DNA of 64,000 nt from Paraspadella gotoi (taxonomy: Eukaryota > Chaetognatha): contig CM119264.1 of NCBI GenBank assembly GCA_051294375.1, positions 8,282,873 through 8,346,872 on the forward strand, in the 5' to 3' direction. The translations under genes were made by a program, and so were the position numbers. Below are positions 8,500 to 21,418 of this stretch, piece by piece; position 1 is the stretch's first letter, and every line of letters starts with the position of its first letter. The notes below the pieces were generated by a model that was not told where the DNA came from, ran no database searches, and saw only the letters and a program-made list of their open reading frames with translations.

Positions 8500-11066
8500 A
8501 TGGATCCGGAAGGAGACTGGATGGGTGAGGACTGGAAGACTGAGGACTGAGAACGGGGAGGATTGGAATGATGTGAGTCAGCCGGGGATAATTTGTAACA
8601 AGATAATTGTTATCAGACGAAACAAAGATGCACTGCGCTGCGCTGTGGAGACGTTGAAAGCTTTGGAGAAGATGCTGAAAGATGGTAAGTTTTTGTTCTG
8701 CTCATAAAAATATATGGATGGATGTAATTGGATCTCTAGAGAAATGATTGCTATATTGTAACTTCAACAGATTGACGGAAGAGTTGTGAATATATATATA
8801 TTATAAGGATAAGCTTTTACTCAACGTGCAAAAGTTGCTGCCTAAATCGCGTGTCTCGCTGAAACTTTAAATGATATCTATTTGAATTACTAATTACGAA
8901 GGATCCGTAGTTTGAAAGACAATGTTATTTATTAAAGGAGTCAAGTGCAATGGCTAAAAATAATAAACTTGTACCCTCAAGGTTCTCCGGTAAATTGTTT
9001 TGCCTGACCGGACGACTCCTTTGCACGAAGCCGCGTACGTGGCCACAGGATTGCGTCTTGCTCGTTCAGGTTTATATTTATATTTTCATTCTGATTTTCT
9101 AAACGATAGCGAAAATGCTTAACTGTTACTAAAATGTGGTCATAATTATTTCATTAGTTTATAAGATCATGGACGATTATATTCATTTCAAAATAACATT
9201 TATGAAAATGCATGTACAGTAACAGAAACAAGGTTAACGTTTAAATCATTAAAACAGGAAAAAAAAAAAAAACGGGTATACTAGTAACAAAAAATGAGAA
9301 TGAGATTTAAAATAAACAGAAATAAAAAGTTTCGTTGACATAATTTTTTTATATGCTATTGAAAGCCATAAATCTAAATAAAACGAAATAAAACTTTGTC
9401 AGACCACCTTTTCCATAATCCTGTCACAGAAATATTTGTTAAGATTTGATTATAGCTTACTTAAAAAAATATGCATGCGAGATAAATTCATAAGATTAAA
9501 ATTTGATCGCGAATTATAATTTTTTGTCCTCTATTTTACTAATTTCTATCGATAATTGATTATTTTGTGTACATCCACATTTGCTTCATCACTTTATAAC
9601 TGAATTTCACTCTAGTTATTCAAAAATATTTTTTATAAAAATACGACTTCCATTCGCCGTGTTTTTGAAAAACAAGATATTTCTTTTGTTTAATTTTATG
9701 TGTCTTCTACTTTTGTTATTATTGTATCGTTAAATTGACTAACATTTAAACGATTACATGTATATAATTACATTAACGAACTTGTCATTGCGTCTCATAA
9801 TAACCTCGAAATGTTTACAGTTTTGGGCGCGACAATAAATCTCTAGTGGAATCGAGGGTGAAACTCCTCTCAGGCTTTTCCGCTTCGCAAGGTTTTAACC
9901 GTATTTCTATTTTCTAACTCTAAAAGATCCTAATCATTTATCAATAATGTTTACCCATAGGTCACACTCAAATTTTAAATTACCTCCTTAATAAGGGTGC
10001 GAAAGTAAACCCAGCTGAAGAAGTCGCAGAAAGGTATATGGTAAAAATTTAATAACTTATAAATAATTATAATTATATATCTTTTTTTTAAAGGTACAAA
10101 CTGAACGAATTAAATCCCCTTATACATGAAGCCGTTATTGGTGATCATAACAGAATCAGTCAAAAAAATTCTTGAGGTTAGACGGTCAAAATAATTAATA
10201 AGTAATTTATGAGAATTTTACTTTTACTAAGCAAAGATAAGGGAGATTTAAATTATGCCATTTTTAATTTTCTAACTAGCTGATTAGCACCCAAAAATAA
10301 TGTACACGGCATATATCAAATCTTAAATAAAATTAAAAATTCATATCGCAAATTCACAATAGATTAAAAAAAGTTATCAATATGTTTATATTTTAGTATG
10401 GAGGTGATGCAATTTTTTTTGATTTGAGTATTGGACTTCCGCTTTCTGTAGCGGCCAACAAAGGGACAAAAGATATAGCCTTACTGCTATTACTTTATGG
10501 ATCCAAGGTGAGTGTGTTTTTGATATAAATTATCGTATTCTACCAAAAAAATTATTAATCAATCAATCAATTATCAATCAATTGTAGCCTTAATAATGCA
10601 ATTCGTGAGATATTTGTTGGCATAGATGGGAAGCATCAGAAACCTTAGAAAATTTTTTGGTTACCCTGTCATTTATAATATTTTCAAAATTAGTCCAATG
10701 AACGATTCATGAAATGTTTAACTTTGACTATGTCTTATTTCTATAAAATATAGAAATGATAACGATATCTTGATATGAAATAAAATTCTCATAAATTGAA
10801 AACATATTTTAAAAACATTCTTACTGTTTTTTGTTATGTTTGTAGAACTTAATACGTTAAAAATATTGTATGAAAAACTTTTCTTCCCATTTTTGTTTCG
10901 TATTTGCATATGAGTTGATTGTTATAAAAAATTAATTCTATTATAAAAATTATCAAAAAATCTTTTAGCTTCAAGCTTCGTCTCCGAGTTTTAAGTATCT
11001 GTCAGAACCAGACGAATGCAAAAATATGACTGCCCTACATTTTGCAGCTTAAACAGAGGCACCCAG
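8500..11066 (+). pseudogene. Multi-exon ankyrin-repeat gene (host type), with lesions
   Basis: Exons by GT-AG sites and ankyrin signatures: 8500-8684 (MDPEGDWMGEDWK, ends LEKMLKDG); about 8938-9069 (TTPLHEAAYVATGL); 9821-9891 (LGATINL, ETPLRL); 9961-10033 (GHTQILNYLLNKGAKVN); 10094-10176 (LNPLIHEAVIGDHN); 10397-10507 (GLPLSVAANKGTKDIALLL); 10969-11066 (MTALHFAA). Most junction phases agree. Lesions: a shift near 8550, one before TTPLHEAA, one in 9845-9855, an extra A near 10165, and a TAA stop at 11050-11052 right after LHFAA. These may be sequencing indels, or the gene may be dead. Ankyrin repeats mediate protein binding; the particular family is not recognisable. Confidence 0.7.
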
Positions 11067-11600
11067 GTAATTTAATAATAATAATAAGGGTATAATTTTA
11101 TCGTTGTCATGAAAGTAGGAAATCAGTTTTACTCCGCGATTATTGATTATTTTATATATTAATATATAATATATAATCAAGTTTTGAATTGTGCAACGAA
11201 TTTTAATTTTTATTTTTTTGCACAATTCAAAAACTTTTATTTTCTTTAACTCGTAAACAACGAAAAAGAAAGGATTTTCATTTTTAAAATTTCTGTCCAG
11301 CGCCTCAGTTTCTCATTGATTGAAATTATCCTCTTAAGAATTGAATGTAAATTATTCTCTCGGTTTTCGTCGCTTTTGAGAGTTGAAAAAAAAAAACAAC
11401 AGAGTTTTTGATTGTTTTTGGAAAAATGGTTTTTTTTTAAATAAAAATACGGATCGTAAGACCAGAATTTGTCGAGTTTAAATTTTCTTTAAAATGACCT
11501 AAATTGTACCTTCAAATCCAATTCCCATTGTAAAGGGGTTTTTTTTTTTGTTTTTCATAATTTTGAATTTACTTTTAATTCTCAGAAATCTTCGTAACTT
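11067..11600. other. No gene seen
   Basis: AT-rich sequence downstream of the last visible ankyrin exon, up to the start of block copy 2. No splice-supported ORF was found. Confidence 0.5.
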
Positions 11601-11603
11601 CTC

Positions 11604-11804
11604 TTGGGAATTTGGGGCAAACTTGTGGTAAAAAACGGAGTGGGAAAAATATCCAAAAGACTTGCTTCGTCGAAACAAGCGCCTCCTGGAAAGAGGACAA
11701 AAGATTTTTGGAGCAAGGAAAAAAATCTGCAGATTTTTAATTTTAAATCTAAACTATGTCATGATATTCTTTGCTTTTATGAAAGTCACCCACGTTGTTT
11801 ATAA
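11604..11804 (+). CDS. Hypothetical ORF at the start of the 5 kb block
   Basis: A 66-codon frame (from a TTG or GTG-like start, ends SHPRCL) whose second half is also open in block copy 1 at 48-150. A competing frame (LLERGQKIFGARKK) is equally open. The two copies differ by indels, so the reading frame cannot be decided. Not recognised. Confidence 0.2.
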   Translation: MGIWGKLVVKNGVGKISKRLASSKQAPPGKRTKDFWSKEKNLQIFNFKSKLCHDILCFYESHPRCL

Positions 11805-14800
11805 ATCATATGTAGATTTACGCTTAGAGAAAATGTGGTGCGAACTATATTTCGTTTCTAAAATTGTTAAAACCTCCACCAAGGTTGAAAAATATTTATG
11901 TTGCCAGTTGATACAAAAATCATCAATTAGAATTATGGAACTAACTAAAAGTTCTAAAAATGTAATAGAAGCGTTGAAAACTGTTTTATATTAAAAATAA
12001 AATGGCTATCATAAACAAGTTTGAGCAAACAATGTCGGATCTGCCCACGATCATTATCGGTAATTAATTAATTAGTTAATTAAAATTTCAGAGCTATTTC
12101 AAGATGGAGAAGCATATCTAAATTTTTAACTTACTATATCGCACACTTTTATAAAAATTCATAATAATTTTTATTTAAAAAAAAAGGTAAGTCCCAGCCA
12201 AAACTATAAAGCGTAGTAGTTTTTATATTATTTAATTATTAATATTAATTTTTTCAAGTTAATTATTTAATTAATATGCAATTAATTAATTAATTTGATC
12301 AAAAATTTTGCTTTGTTGATTAATTAATTGATTAATTTATTGATTAATTAGTTGACTAATATGATTAATTAACTATTAATTTTTTTATTAATTAATTACA
12401 TCTTGAATTTACATTTAAAATAAAAAGAACAAGAAGCATAATCAATTAGTGAAACAGGTTCTTTGTTTTTTCCATTTAAAACTTATTTCCACTCAAACGA
12501 TTCCATCGAAACTTGATTTTCCAGTTTAATCACACCCAATTTCTACCCAAATACCAAAATTTCAAGTTATATATATATATTATATATATATATATTATAT
12601 ATAATTATATTAATCCGTTCCATTAGGATTGTACCCACGTAGGATTGCGCCCAGAAAATTGGCGCCCACAGCATGCCCACACTTATAATTCACCGCAGAT
12701 TGTGCCCATGTGGGCGCAATTCTACGTGGGCGGAATCCTACAGGGCGGAATCCCATGTGGGCGCAATCTTCCGTGGGCGGAATACTATGGGTGCAATTGT
12801 ATGTGGGCGCAATCTACGTGGGTGCAATCCAAGGGGCGCAATTTTACCGGGGCCCAATATACGTGGGTACAATCCTGCTACCACCATATAATTAATATGA
12901 ATCATCACCCCAACTTGAGAAAAATGTTTTTCGCTTTTTTTTTGTATTCGAATTATGACTATGACATCCTTTTAGGCTTTTCTCTTTCAATAATATCTCA
13001 ATATCTTGAATAATATAGGTGTATGTAAATATCAAAGAATAAAGAATTGTAAGTGTAAATTTAATAGGTAAGAGTTTTTTAATAATTTTTGTGAGATTAG
13101 ATAATTACAATTTTTCATTTTTTATTTTTAACTAGCTGTCATAAAATTGAGGTGTTGACACCTCTCTGGTCGAGGGAGTCTCAAGGAATTGGCGTCTCGC
13201 CTGAGTTTTAGTTTTGTACGTGTTTAAAAAAATGATTTTGGTTTGCTCTCACATAATTTTATATTTTTACAGATACGAAGAAGACATTGTCCCCATGGGC
13301 TTGACTTCCCCTGCTTTTCGCTCAGGCGAGGATGAGAGAGTTGCTGGGGCCCTCATTCGCCAAACTTCCTTGGGAATCGAGGGTTCTGGCCACTCCTCAC
13401 CAAAGGAGGCCTTCGGTCGGAGGCGGTAAGCCAATGACAATGGGAAGACTAGTGTTCCGATAACGGTTATTAACGGTTAATTATAATTTTTAACTTAACC
13501 GTTAATGGTATTATTTTAACAGTTAAATTCGGTAATTTTTCAAATACGATTTTGATATTATTTGTTAGGAAATTCTTGATTTTTTGAAAGAAAAGTATTT
13601 TTTTCCTGTCCTCTCTTATTCTCCTCTCCTTTCTCACCATATTTTCCCCTTCTCTCTCTTCTCCATTTTTTCAATGTTTTTTTTTTTTATTATCATCCAA
13701 TCTTTTTTCTATCCTAATCTCTCTATTCCTTTCTATCCCCTAACTTTATACCCTTCTTTTCTTCTCTCTTTTCCCTCCTTCTTTCCCCCTTTCTTTTCTC
13801 TTCTTTTTTCTGCCCCTTCCAGTATTTTTTTTACTTTTCTCCTCCCAATTTTTTTTTCTAGTTTTTCCTTTCAACTAATTTTTATGCATTTACATCTTAG
13901 AAAAAAAAGTTTGAATTAATTGACAATACGATTTATTTTCAGATGAAAACGTACATGTTTCGGCGTTTTTTACCAAGCCTTCTTCAGCGTCAATTTAGTT
14001 AGTGAAAATATTAGACAGATTTTGTGTAGAAGAAGAGAGAGAGAGAGGAGAGAGGGCCAAAGTATCTCTGTTCTCTCTCTCCCCATCTTCTATACAAATT
14101 TCTATCTAATAATTTCACAATCTAAAATGACGCTGAAGAAGGCTTATAAAAATCTTAAAACAATAGGATCGAGCCTCCCTTCAATGATAACCAAATATTG
14201 ATGCGATGAATAACCAATGATTGATGCGATGATAACCAAATATTGATGCGATGATAACCAATAATTGATGCGATGATAACCCAATGATCGATGTGATGAT
14301 AACCAAATGATTGAAGTGATAAAAACCAATGTTTTATTCTATGATAGTCATTCATTGATGTGATGATAATCATTCGAGTGTTACGATGATTGTCATTCAT
14401 TGATGCGATGATAGTCATTCATTGACGCAATGAATCATTCATCATAAAATAAAACAAACAATGCGTGTATGAGTGAAAAAGAGGGAGAGAGAGAGAGAAA
14501 GAAAGAGAGAGAGAAAGAAAGAGAATAAATCCACGAAATCTCGGGATGTAATATTTGGGATTTTGCATTGAGAAAAAGCTCGGAATATAATGGCAATAAT
14601 AAAAGTTTATAAAAGGAAAAAAATAATCAAAAAAAAAAATTTTTCCAAAAAAAACGATCACGCAAAGAGATCGTACAGAGAGAGAGAGAGAGACAGAAAG
14701 AGAGAGACAGACAGAGACAGAGCTGGACAGTCGCTGGAAGGAGCTGAACAGTCACGGCAGACCTGAACTCGTTTTTTAAAGGTTCAGAAAAGGCAGCAAC

Positions 14801-16510
14801 TGACAAAAATAGGAAGAAAAAAATCTATATATAATTAAAGAAATAAAATGAAAGGGAAAAAAAATGTTACAATTGTTTACAATTGAACATTTTACAATTT
14901 TTTTTAATCATAGCTTGTAAAAAGATTTTATTTTTATTTATATTAAAATAAGATGTAGCTTTCTCATTTAAAAAGTTCTTTTGATTTCACGTGTTTTTTA
15001 TTAATTCAAAGATTTGTTTATGAATTTTATCTTCCAATATTATTTACCTGCAATATGTAAATTAGATTAATCATTTCTATATACTAATTTGGATATCATA
15101 ATGAGTTACTATATCTCATTTGCATATTGCAGTCAATCATAATGAGTGGAAATTTTAAAACAAAAAATACTTGAATCCAAATGTAATAATGAAAAATTTC
15201 AGAGCTATTTCAAGATGAGAAGCCATATGGCATATCTAAATTTTTTAACTTACTATATGATCGCACACTTTTATGAAAAAATTCATTTGGTAATTGAATA
15301 TATAATTTTCATTTAAAAAAAAGGTAAGTCCCAAGCCAAACTATAAAAGCGTAAGTAGTTTTTATAAAAAAATGCGTGACGCTGCCGACGACACGACGAC
15401 GACGACACGACGACTCGGCACAAAGAAGCTCGACCCGAATCAATTTTGAGCCTGAACCCGGCTTCGCCGGTAGGCTCGATAAATAGCCGAAACATGTACG
15501 TTTTTATCTGAAACGTCTACAACTCGTAAAATCTTGATCTCAGTTCATAGATTCGTGAATATGGTCGTTAAGTCGTTGACAAATTCGATGTTCGACTCGG
15601 ATAAAAGTCATATGATTTGAATCAAGTCTTATCGAACCACGTTTTTTAGGAATCCCCGTAGCATGAAGCTCACTCTCTCAGATACGAAAGATGGGTATTG
15701 GAAACTGCATCGCAACCGCGCGCAATCGTGATTACGAGAAAAACAATGGCATGCGCACCAATCGTAAGGGGATTTCATGAAAAGTGAGGGATTCATGAGC
15801 GAATGAGGATGATGATAAGGATGAAGGAGGAGGAGATCCCGAGGGATTTTGGCATTGGAGGGGGCGGTGACGCGGGGGTAAACCAAAGGCGGTGAGGGGG
15901 TGGCACGGCGAAGAAGGGAGACTCAGACTGATCCTTTGTTAATCTTTGTTTTGACTTTCTTTCTTTCTTTCTTTTCTTTATCTCAAAATTTTCAAACATC
16001 TGGGACTCCTTCACTTCACTTCACCGCACCGCACTCGGTCGTCATCAACATCGTCAACGATCATAAAAATGAACACCACATCCATGTCTCTTTTCCCTTT
16101 TTTTTGCTTTTTGCATGGGGTTGGCTGGCGTCGTGGACCCACCAAAAAGGTCCATTTTTTTTACTACTAGGTAAATGATTTTTTTTTCGTTTGAAAAAAA
16201 AAATCTCGAATATAAACCTTTCAATCTATTTTATTTTTCATCTTCAATAATAAAATGGGCAACGACGACGACAACGAGGGCGACAACCCCATGGACCACC
16301 ATTTCATAAGAACATCTTCGCCGGCAACAAGAACAAAAACAAGATTTTCGATGGCAGCACCAGCAATGGCACAACAACAGCAAGAACAACAACTCCGTTT
16401 GCAACCAATAATCGAATCAACTGCATCAGTGCTTAATGATAAACAATAATAAATTAATCAATATACATTAATTATTAAATTAAAAAAAATTGTTTCAATA
16501 TTTGCGTATA
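11664..16510 (+). repeat. 5 kb repeated block, copy 2
   Basis: Collinear with 1-5490. Upstream of 11664 the shared sequence cannot be tested because copy 1 begins at the window edge. Unlike copy 1, this copy continues past the shared end into exons 3-5 of the secreted Asn/Thr-rich gene, so it looks like the more complete version. Between 12565 and 12600 it has a TA run where copy 1 has the 640 bp insertion. Confidence 0.8.
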
Positions 16511-16963
16511 AGACAACGACTTTCAATTCAAAGAACCACAACAAAGATANNNNNNNNNNNNNNNNNNNNNNNNNGAATCTTCCACATCCACAAGGTGATT
16601 TAATGATAAACAATTAATAAATTAATCAATAAATAAATTAATACATTAATTATTTAATTATAAAAAATTGTTTTTAATATCTGCATATAGGGAAAAGTCT
16701 CCAGCAGTCCCAAGAAACACAACAACAACAACAAGACACTCAAATGTAGAGCCTTCTACATCAACATCCACAAGGTGATTCAATAATAAACAATTAATAA
16801 ATTAATCAAATAAATAAATCAATTATTTAATTATGTAAATAAGTAAGTAAACAAAATTATTTTTTCAACTTACAGGTTGAAAACAAGCCAAACAATGAGA
16901 ACAACAACAACAATGGCGGCATCAGACACAACCCAAGAGACAAACACATCAGACATAAAGTGA
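16069..16963 (+). CDS. Secreted Asn/Thr-rich protein, five exons (copy 2)
   Basis: Exons: 16069-16170 (signal peptide, as in copy 1), about 16247-16429 (Asn-rich; MGNDDDNEGDN), 16512-16594 (starts DND; interrupted by a 25 N gap), 16691-16774 (Thr run, then NVEPSTSTSTR) and 16876-16963 (MAASDTTQETNTSDIK then TGA). Acceptors TATAG and TTACAG and donors AAG|GTGATT fit, and the phases of exons 3-4-5 agree (AG|G each time). The introns are similar to one another (TGATTTAATGATAAACAATTAATAAA), so exons 3-5 probably arose by exon-intron duplication. Exons 1-2 have small indels compared with copy 1. Low-complexity secreted proteins of this type include mucins, silk or venom components; function here is unknown. 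Confidence 0.6.
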
Positions 16964-17380
16964 TTTAATGATAAACAAATTAATAAATTAATTAAGGAAA
17001 TACAAATAAAAAAAATGTTTTTCAATTTTCAATTTTTTTTTTCAGTCNNNNNNNNNNNNNNNNNNNNNNNNNTCTCGATTCAATTATCAATCTACCGAAA
17101 CATTCGTCAATTTCCGATAGTTTGGAAGTGTGAGAAAACCTCGATCTTGATCCAAAAAAACCCTATTATGGTTATTTCATCATTTTTCATCTTTTTTGAA
17201 ATTCACAAAAAAGTTTGTGTGAAACTTTAACATCTAATTTTTCCAAATATTTTCAAGGCTTGTGCATTTGAGCTTTGAGCAAGATATTTGTAGTATTAAT
17301 CTCCAATTTTCGATACGTTTGTTTTATTAAATTGAATGTTTTGAATTAAGTTTTTGATATTTTTAGAGATAGATATGGTT
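16964..17380 (-). pseudogene. PolB N-terminal fragment, minus strand
   Basis: After a gap at 17048-17072, about 17073-17235 on the minus strand matches the polymerase N-terminal segment at 47990-48170 (GAAATTCACAAA to the ATTATCAATCTACCG side). The remainder, to about 17380, matches the sequence upstream of it at 47850-47990. Inactive fragment. Confidence 0.6.
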
Positions 17381-18800
17381 CTATGACAGTCATAAAGGTA
17401 CGGAGAGTTCTATGACAAGTTTCATTGATGCATATGGATTACCTCACCTCTCCCAAAATATTAATGAGTTCTTTTCAAGATTTTGTTTGACTGATCTATA
17501 CTCGGCACCATCTATCTTTTAAAAAGACAATTATTTAAATTGAAATCTTATATAAAAACAAAAAACTTTAAAAAACTTAATTATTAAAAAACTAAAAAAA
17601 AGCCCATCTTAAAATAAAATACAAACTAAAACAAAATAAAAATAAGGGCTGGATGAACAAGGGGCGCAAATTATAACATGTAAAGAAATAATTCTGGGTA
17701 AAACATGTAAAAACATTTGCATAATCTGGGATATATGTAAAATGCTATCTATATCTGGAATATGAAGTAAAAAACAATATTCAATATTCTGGTAAATATT
17801 TCAGTAGGATAAAGAAAATGGTTAATTTTTCAATAATTCTTGCAGACATATATGAGATGTAACATTATCTCTCAAAATAATGAAAAATTAGAGAAGAATG
17901 TGTCCGTGCAAAAAAGAAAAATACAATGCAAAAAAGAAAATTACAATGCAAAAAGAAAAATACAATTGCAAAAGAAAAAATACACGCAAAAGAAAAAGCC
18001 AAAAGAACATCAGAAATTTGTTATGGCTATTACTAAGACTATAAGACACAAATTTTAGAGAAAATGTGCTCAACACAAACGCTTTTAATTCGAAAATACG
18101 CAATAAAAAAAAATAAAAGAACATTTGTGCTCTACCCTGTATAAATTATTATAATATTCATATACATTTACAATTAGATTAAAAATTATATATTTAGGGT
18201 TAGTTTAGGGGGACAGGGTGAATAAATGTAAATATTTAATCTAAATGTAAATGTATATTTAAAATTGAGAAAAAAACGATCAGAGAGCAATGTTTTCAGC
18301 TTCAGAATAAAGAAGGAAGTGGAAAGAGGTAAGAGGGATAGGGAATGCATTACTATTAAAAAAAAAAAAAAAGTAATGGTGGATTCAAAAAACTCATTCG
18401 AGAGAAAAATGTGATATAACATGATACTCGTGGTAAAATACTTGTGTCGGTCAAAAAGTAAAAAAAATATTATCCAACAAATTACAAGATTTATCCATTG
18501 ATGAAGTAATACTTTTTTACTTTCTTTTCTTCTTTCTTTACTTGGGTCAAAGCTTTATCCAATTGATGGTAAATTATAAGGGAATTTATTTAATCCGTTT
18601 AATCAATTAAAAATTTTAATTTTCCCTGTTAAAAATCATTCTAGAATCTTTTTTTGTTTTTTTCGATCATTAGGATCAAAACTGTCTGGCAAATTTGCTA
18701 AATACGTTTTTATTTCTGGATAAATAATTGGATAAATCTTGTCTTATGAGTAAATAGAAAAACAACTAAAATAAAAAAAAACCCCTTATTTTATTCTTAT
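17380..18800 (+). repeat. AT-rich module M, copy 1
   Basis: A non-coding module that recurs inverted at 30020-31575 and directly at 53700-55230, with 3' parts at 58110-58790, 61555-62270 and 63330-63850. It holds about 40 bp tandem repeats (GGTAAATATAACATGTAAAAA type) and 20 bp tandem repeats of AATGCAAAAAAGAAAAATAC. Wherever it is followed on the right by family Z, the junction is at CTAACTAAAATATTCGTCC. Confidence 0.7.
17900..18005. repeat. 20 bp tandem repeat (GCAAAAAAGAAAAATACAAT)
   Basis: Four to five units. The inverted counterpart lies at 30870-30980. Confidence 0.8.
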
Positions 18801-18842
18801 TCGCTCACCTTAACAAAAGTAAAAATAAATAAAAAAACCCCT

Positions 18843-19952
18843 CTAACCTAAACCCAATCCGCCCGCCAAACTCATCCTCCCCACCTCTTCCTCCTCGAAA
18901 ACGTGGCCCAACGGGCGACGGCGGTCGTCGGACTCCGCCTCCGCCACGCCGTCCGCCGCCACAGGCTTTGCGTTGCCTCCGCCGCCTCGCGACGCCGCCG
19001 CTCCCGCGCTCTCCCCGCCGCCGCTTCGCCCTTTGATAGTGACGAGGAGGACGAGAAGAGGAGGAAGACGGCGGCGCCCTCCGACTCCCGCTTGAGATGA
19101 GATGCTGTGGAGTAAAACAATTTAAAGTTTATGAGAGAATTTAAACTGAAAAACGAGAATGGAAAAGGAAGGGACAAGGAAAGAGCAAAAACGTAAGCCA
19201 TAGAGAGGTAATAGAGAGTAAAGAGGAGTATGGGTAGGGAATGAAGAAAAAGAATGAAGAATGAGTTAAGGAGAAATGAGAAAGAATCATTATCATCTCG
19301 ATTGACGCGGTTTATACTTATTTTTAACCAGGGTAAACTTTACACACGAACTCGATGAAGCTTACTTAATCGAATTTATCCGATCTCCGCGCTCACCTCC
19401 GGTCTCGTCGCCGCCTCCGCCTTCGCCGTCCGTTTTTAGAGAAACAAAAGTAATTGTATTTAGAATCAATTAAAAAAATATTTAATTTATCTTGTACACA
19501 TAAAAAAAATATTAGTAAAATTCTTTACAAGATGACGCATGTCGGCACGCACAATGACCAAGACGAAAAGCAACGATCCGATAAACGCGCTGACATAAAA
19601 TAAATATAAAAAGGAATTGGTTAGTAAAACGAAAATTGACAACTGAACACTACGTTCCTTACTGGAATCAGATCCCGTTTGGTAAAATAATTTGAAAACC
19701 ACCATTGCGTGGTTGGATTCCAAGCTCTGTAGATAGTTTGGTTTTCAAAGTATTAGATAAATATTTTTCTATACACTTACTAGTTATAGTTAACTTACTG
19801 TCTGTGCGTGTTGAGTGACCGGCGTCGGACTTGGCGCTCCCTCTTGTCGCCGTTTATACCTGTCTTCGTGGTCGTTGGTCGGACTTGTCTTCGTCGTTGT
19901 CCTCGGTCTCCCATTCCTTGTATCATTGGCGCTTTCCGCTCACAGGTTTTTG
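18843..19952 (-). CDS. Gene D, copy A: acidic low-complexity membrane protein, five exons
   Basis: Minus-strand exons: about 19952-19805 (Asn/Asp/Thr-rich, degenerate here), 19726-19663 (LGIQPRNGGFQIILPNG), 19589-19529, about 19436-19366 (DGEGGGGDETGG) and 19104-18843. The phase of exon 4 (AA|) joined to exon 5 selects one of three open frames, containing NAKPVAADGVAEAESDDRR and FEEEEV, and ends at TAG 18845. Donors are GTAAGT/GTAAGG-like. In copy B the start of exon 5 encodes a hydrophobic stretch followed by KVAKRRR, as in a membrane anchor; here an indel disrupts it. Function is unknown. The GC-rich last exon also makes long shadow ORFs. Confidence 0.5.
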
Positions 19953-20309
19953 CAATTAGATGTAAAATATTGATATATTTAGGGTTTATGAGTGTAGGGG
20001 ACGAGTTAATAATAATAGAATTTAATCAAAATGAGTAATAATGTTATATGTATCCAGATGCGAACGAGAATAGAGGAAGCGAAGAGGAAAGCAGAGGCTG
20101 AAGTCTTGGAGAGGAACAACATATGATCAGGATTAAAGGAAGAAAATTATCGAATTAATTGATTGTTACTATGTTAACAAATAAATATAGTTAAAAAATT
20201 GACGTAACAGGAACTCAGTTATTCGGAGTTGTCTACATTTAGTGAAGTGTGATGTACCACAAGTCTTATGTAAATGGGACTGAGTAAAAGAGATTGTGTA
20301 ACGAGTATT

Positions 20310-21305
20310 AGATAATGTAAAGATTGCTCTACCGACCGATCGAGGACCGAAGAGAGCACTTTTGCGAAATGGTGTCGAGATAAAACAAAGATCATTAAAG
20401 AGGTTGGTTTCGACCAGTTTTCAATTTTTTTTAAGAGAGGAAAAAATTACGATTGGAGAAATAATATTTCGATTTTTTAACAGTACGACGGAAAGATGTT
20501 CATTCCCTATTTTCCTACATTACGATTGGAAAAGATGGAAACGGACCCCTGCAGAAATAGCATACGGAATGAGATAGATAGATAGATATGATAGATAGAA
20601 GGAGAGGCACAAGAGAGAGATGTGAGAAAGAGGAGAGAGTGGAGAGCTCAATATCTATTGCCAAATGTAAACCTTTGGTCTCGCCGCCCAAAGCATCAAC
20701 CCAATTATGAGGAAGAAGTCCGACTCTTCTCTCTCCTTTTCTCTTTCTCTCTTCTCTTCTCTCTCTCTCTCTCTCCTTCTCTCTCTCTCTCTCTCTCTCT
20801 TCTCTCTGTCTTCTCTCCCTCTTCTTCTTTCCTCTTCTGTACCTATTGACCCTCGAATTGAATAAAAAAGGCATAACCGAATGAGGATTGCGAACATACA
20901 AAAATCTACTCTACTTTAAAACTGCACAATGCCTGGGGCAGCTATTGGCCATATATTGCATCATGGATGTTCTCATATTAATGTCACTTATGATGCGTTC
21001 AGACAACTTTGTCACGGATATATGAAAATAGATCCTTTGTACTATTGACCATTACCATCCTATGGAGGTAAGATACATGAATATTTACTAGATCGTACTT
21101 AACTCTATCATACTTTCTACATTTTTTATCTTCGGCCTCATGTTAAGGTTTTCGGAGTAGAAAATATTCTGTGAGCGAACAAGAATCGCAGCATTTATTA
21201 CGCCTTTACGAATGTATCAGAATGGTTTTTCGTTGTAATACCGTAGTGGAAACGAGATCATAACGAATGCAGAGGATTGAACAGAGAATAGTCAAAAAAT
21301 GTTCG
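20310..21305 (+). pseudogene. PolB middle fragment, arm A
   Basis: Matches 36270-36980 of the main polymerase locus: the segment before SYRFL-type Exo III through the region around the conserved IRGG-type motif, with many indels. The position of intron 1 is kept: a donor GTAAGATAC at about 21069 and an intron body similar to 36721-36786. A GATA/CT microsatellite of about 290 bp interrupts it at 20570-20860. It is broken off at about 21305, where family Z tail sequence begins. Confidence 0.7.
20570..20860. repeat. GATA and CT/GA microsatellite insertion
   Basis: A run of TAGA units (20573-20600) and a long CT tract (20735-20830) placed inside the polymerase fragment. The other two polymerase copies lack it. 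Confidence 0.7.
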
Positions 21306-21418
21306 GGATATTGTGACAATCGGGTCGGGATAAGTGGGGATCAAAAAAAAGAACAAATAAAAAATTAAACGATCTTTTGGGGGGGCAGAAGTGGAAATGG
21401 GGGCGTTGTGGGGTGCGG

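Noticed and set aside
18903-19100. Plus-strand ORF MAQRATAVVG to PSDSRLR
   Set aside because: This GC-rich stretch is open in several frames on both strands. The minus-strand frame is the one supported by splice phase with gene D exon 4.
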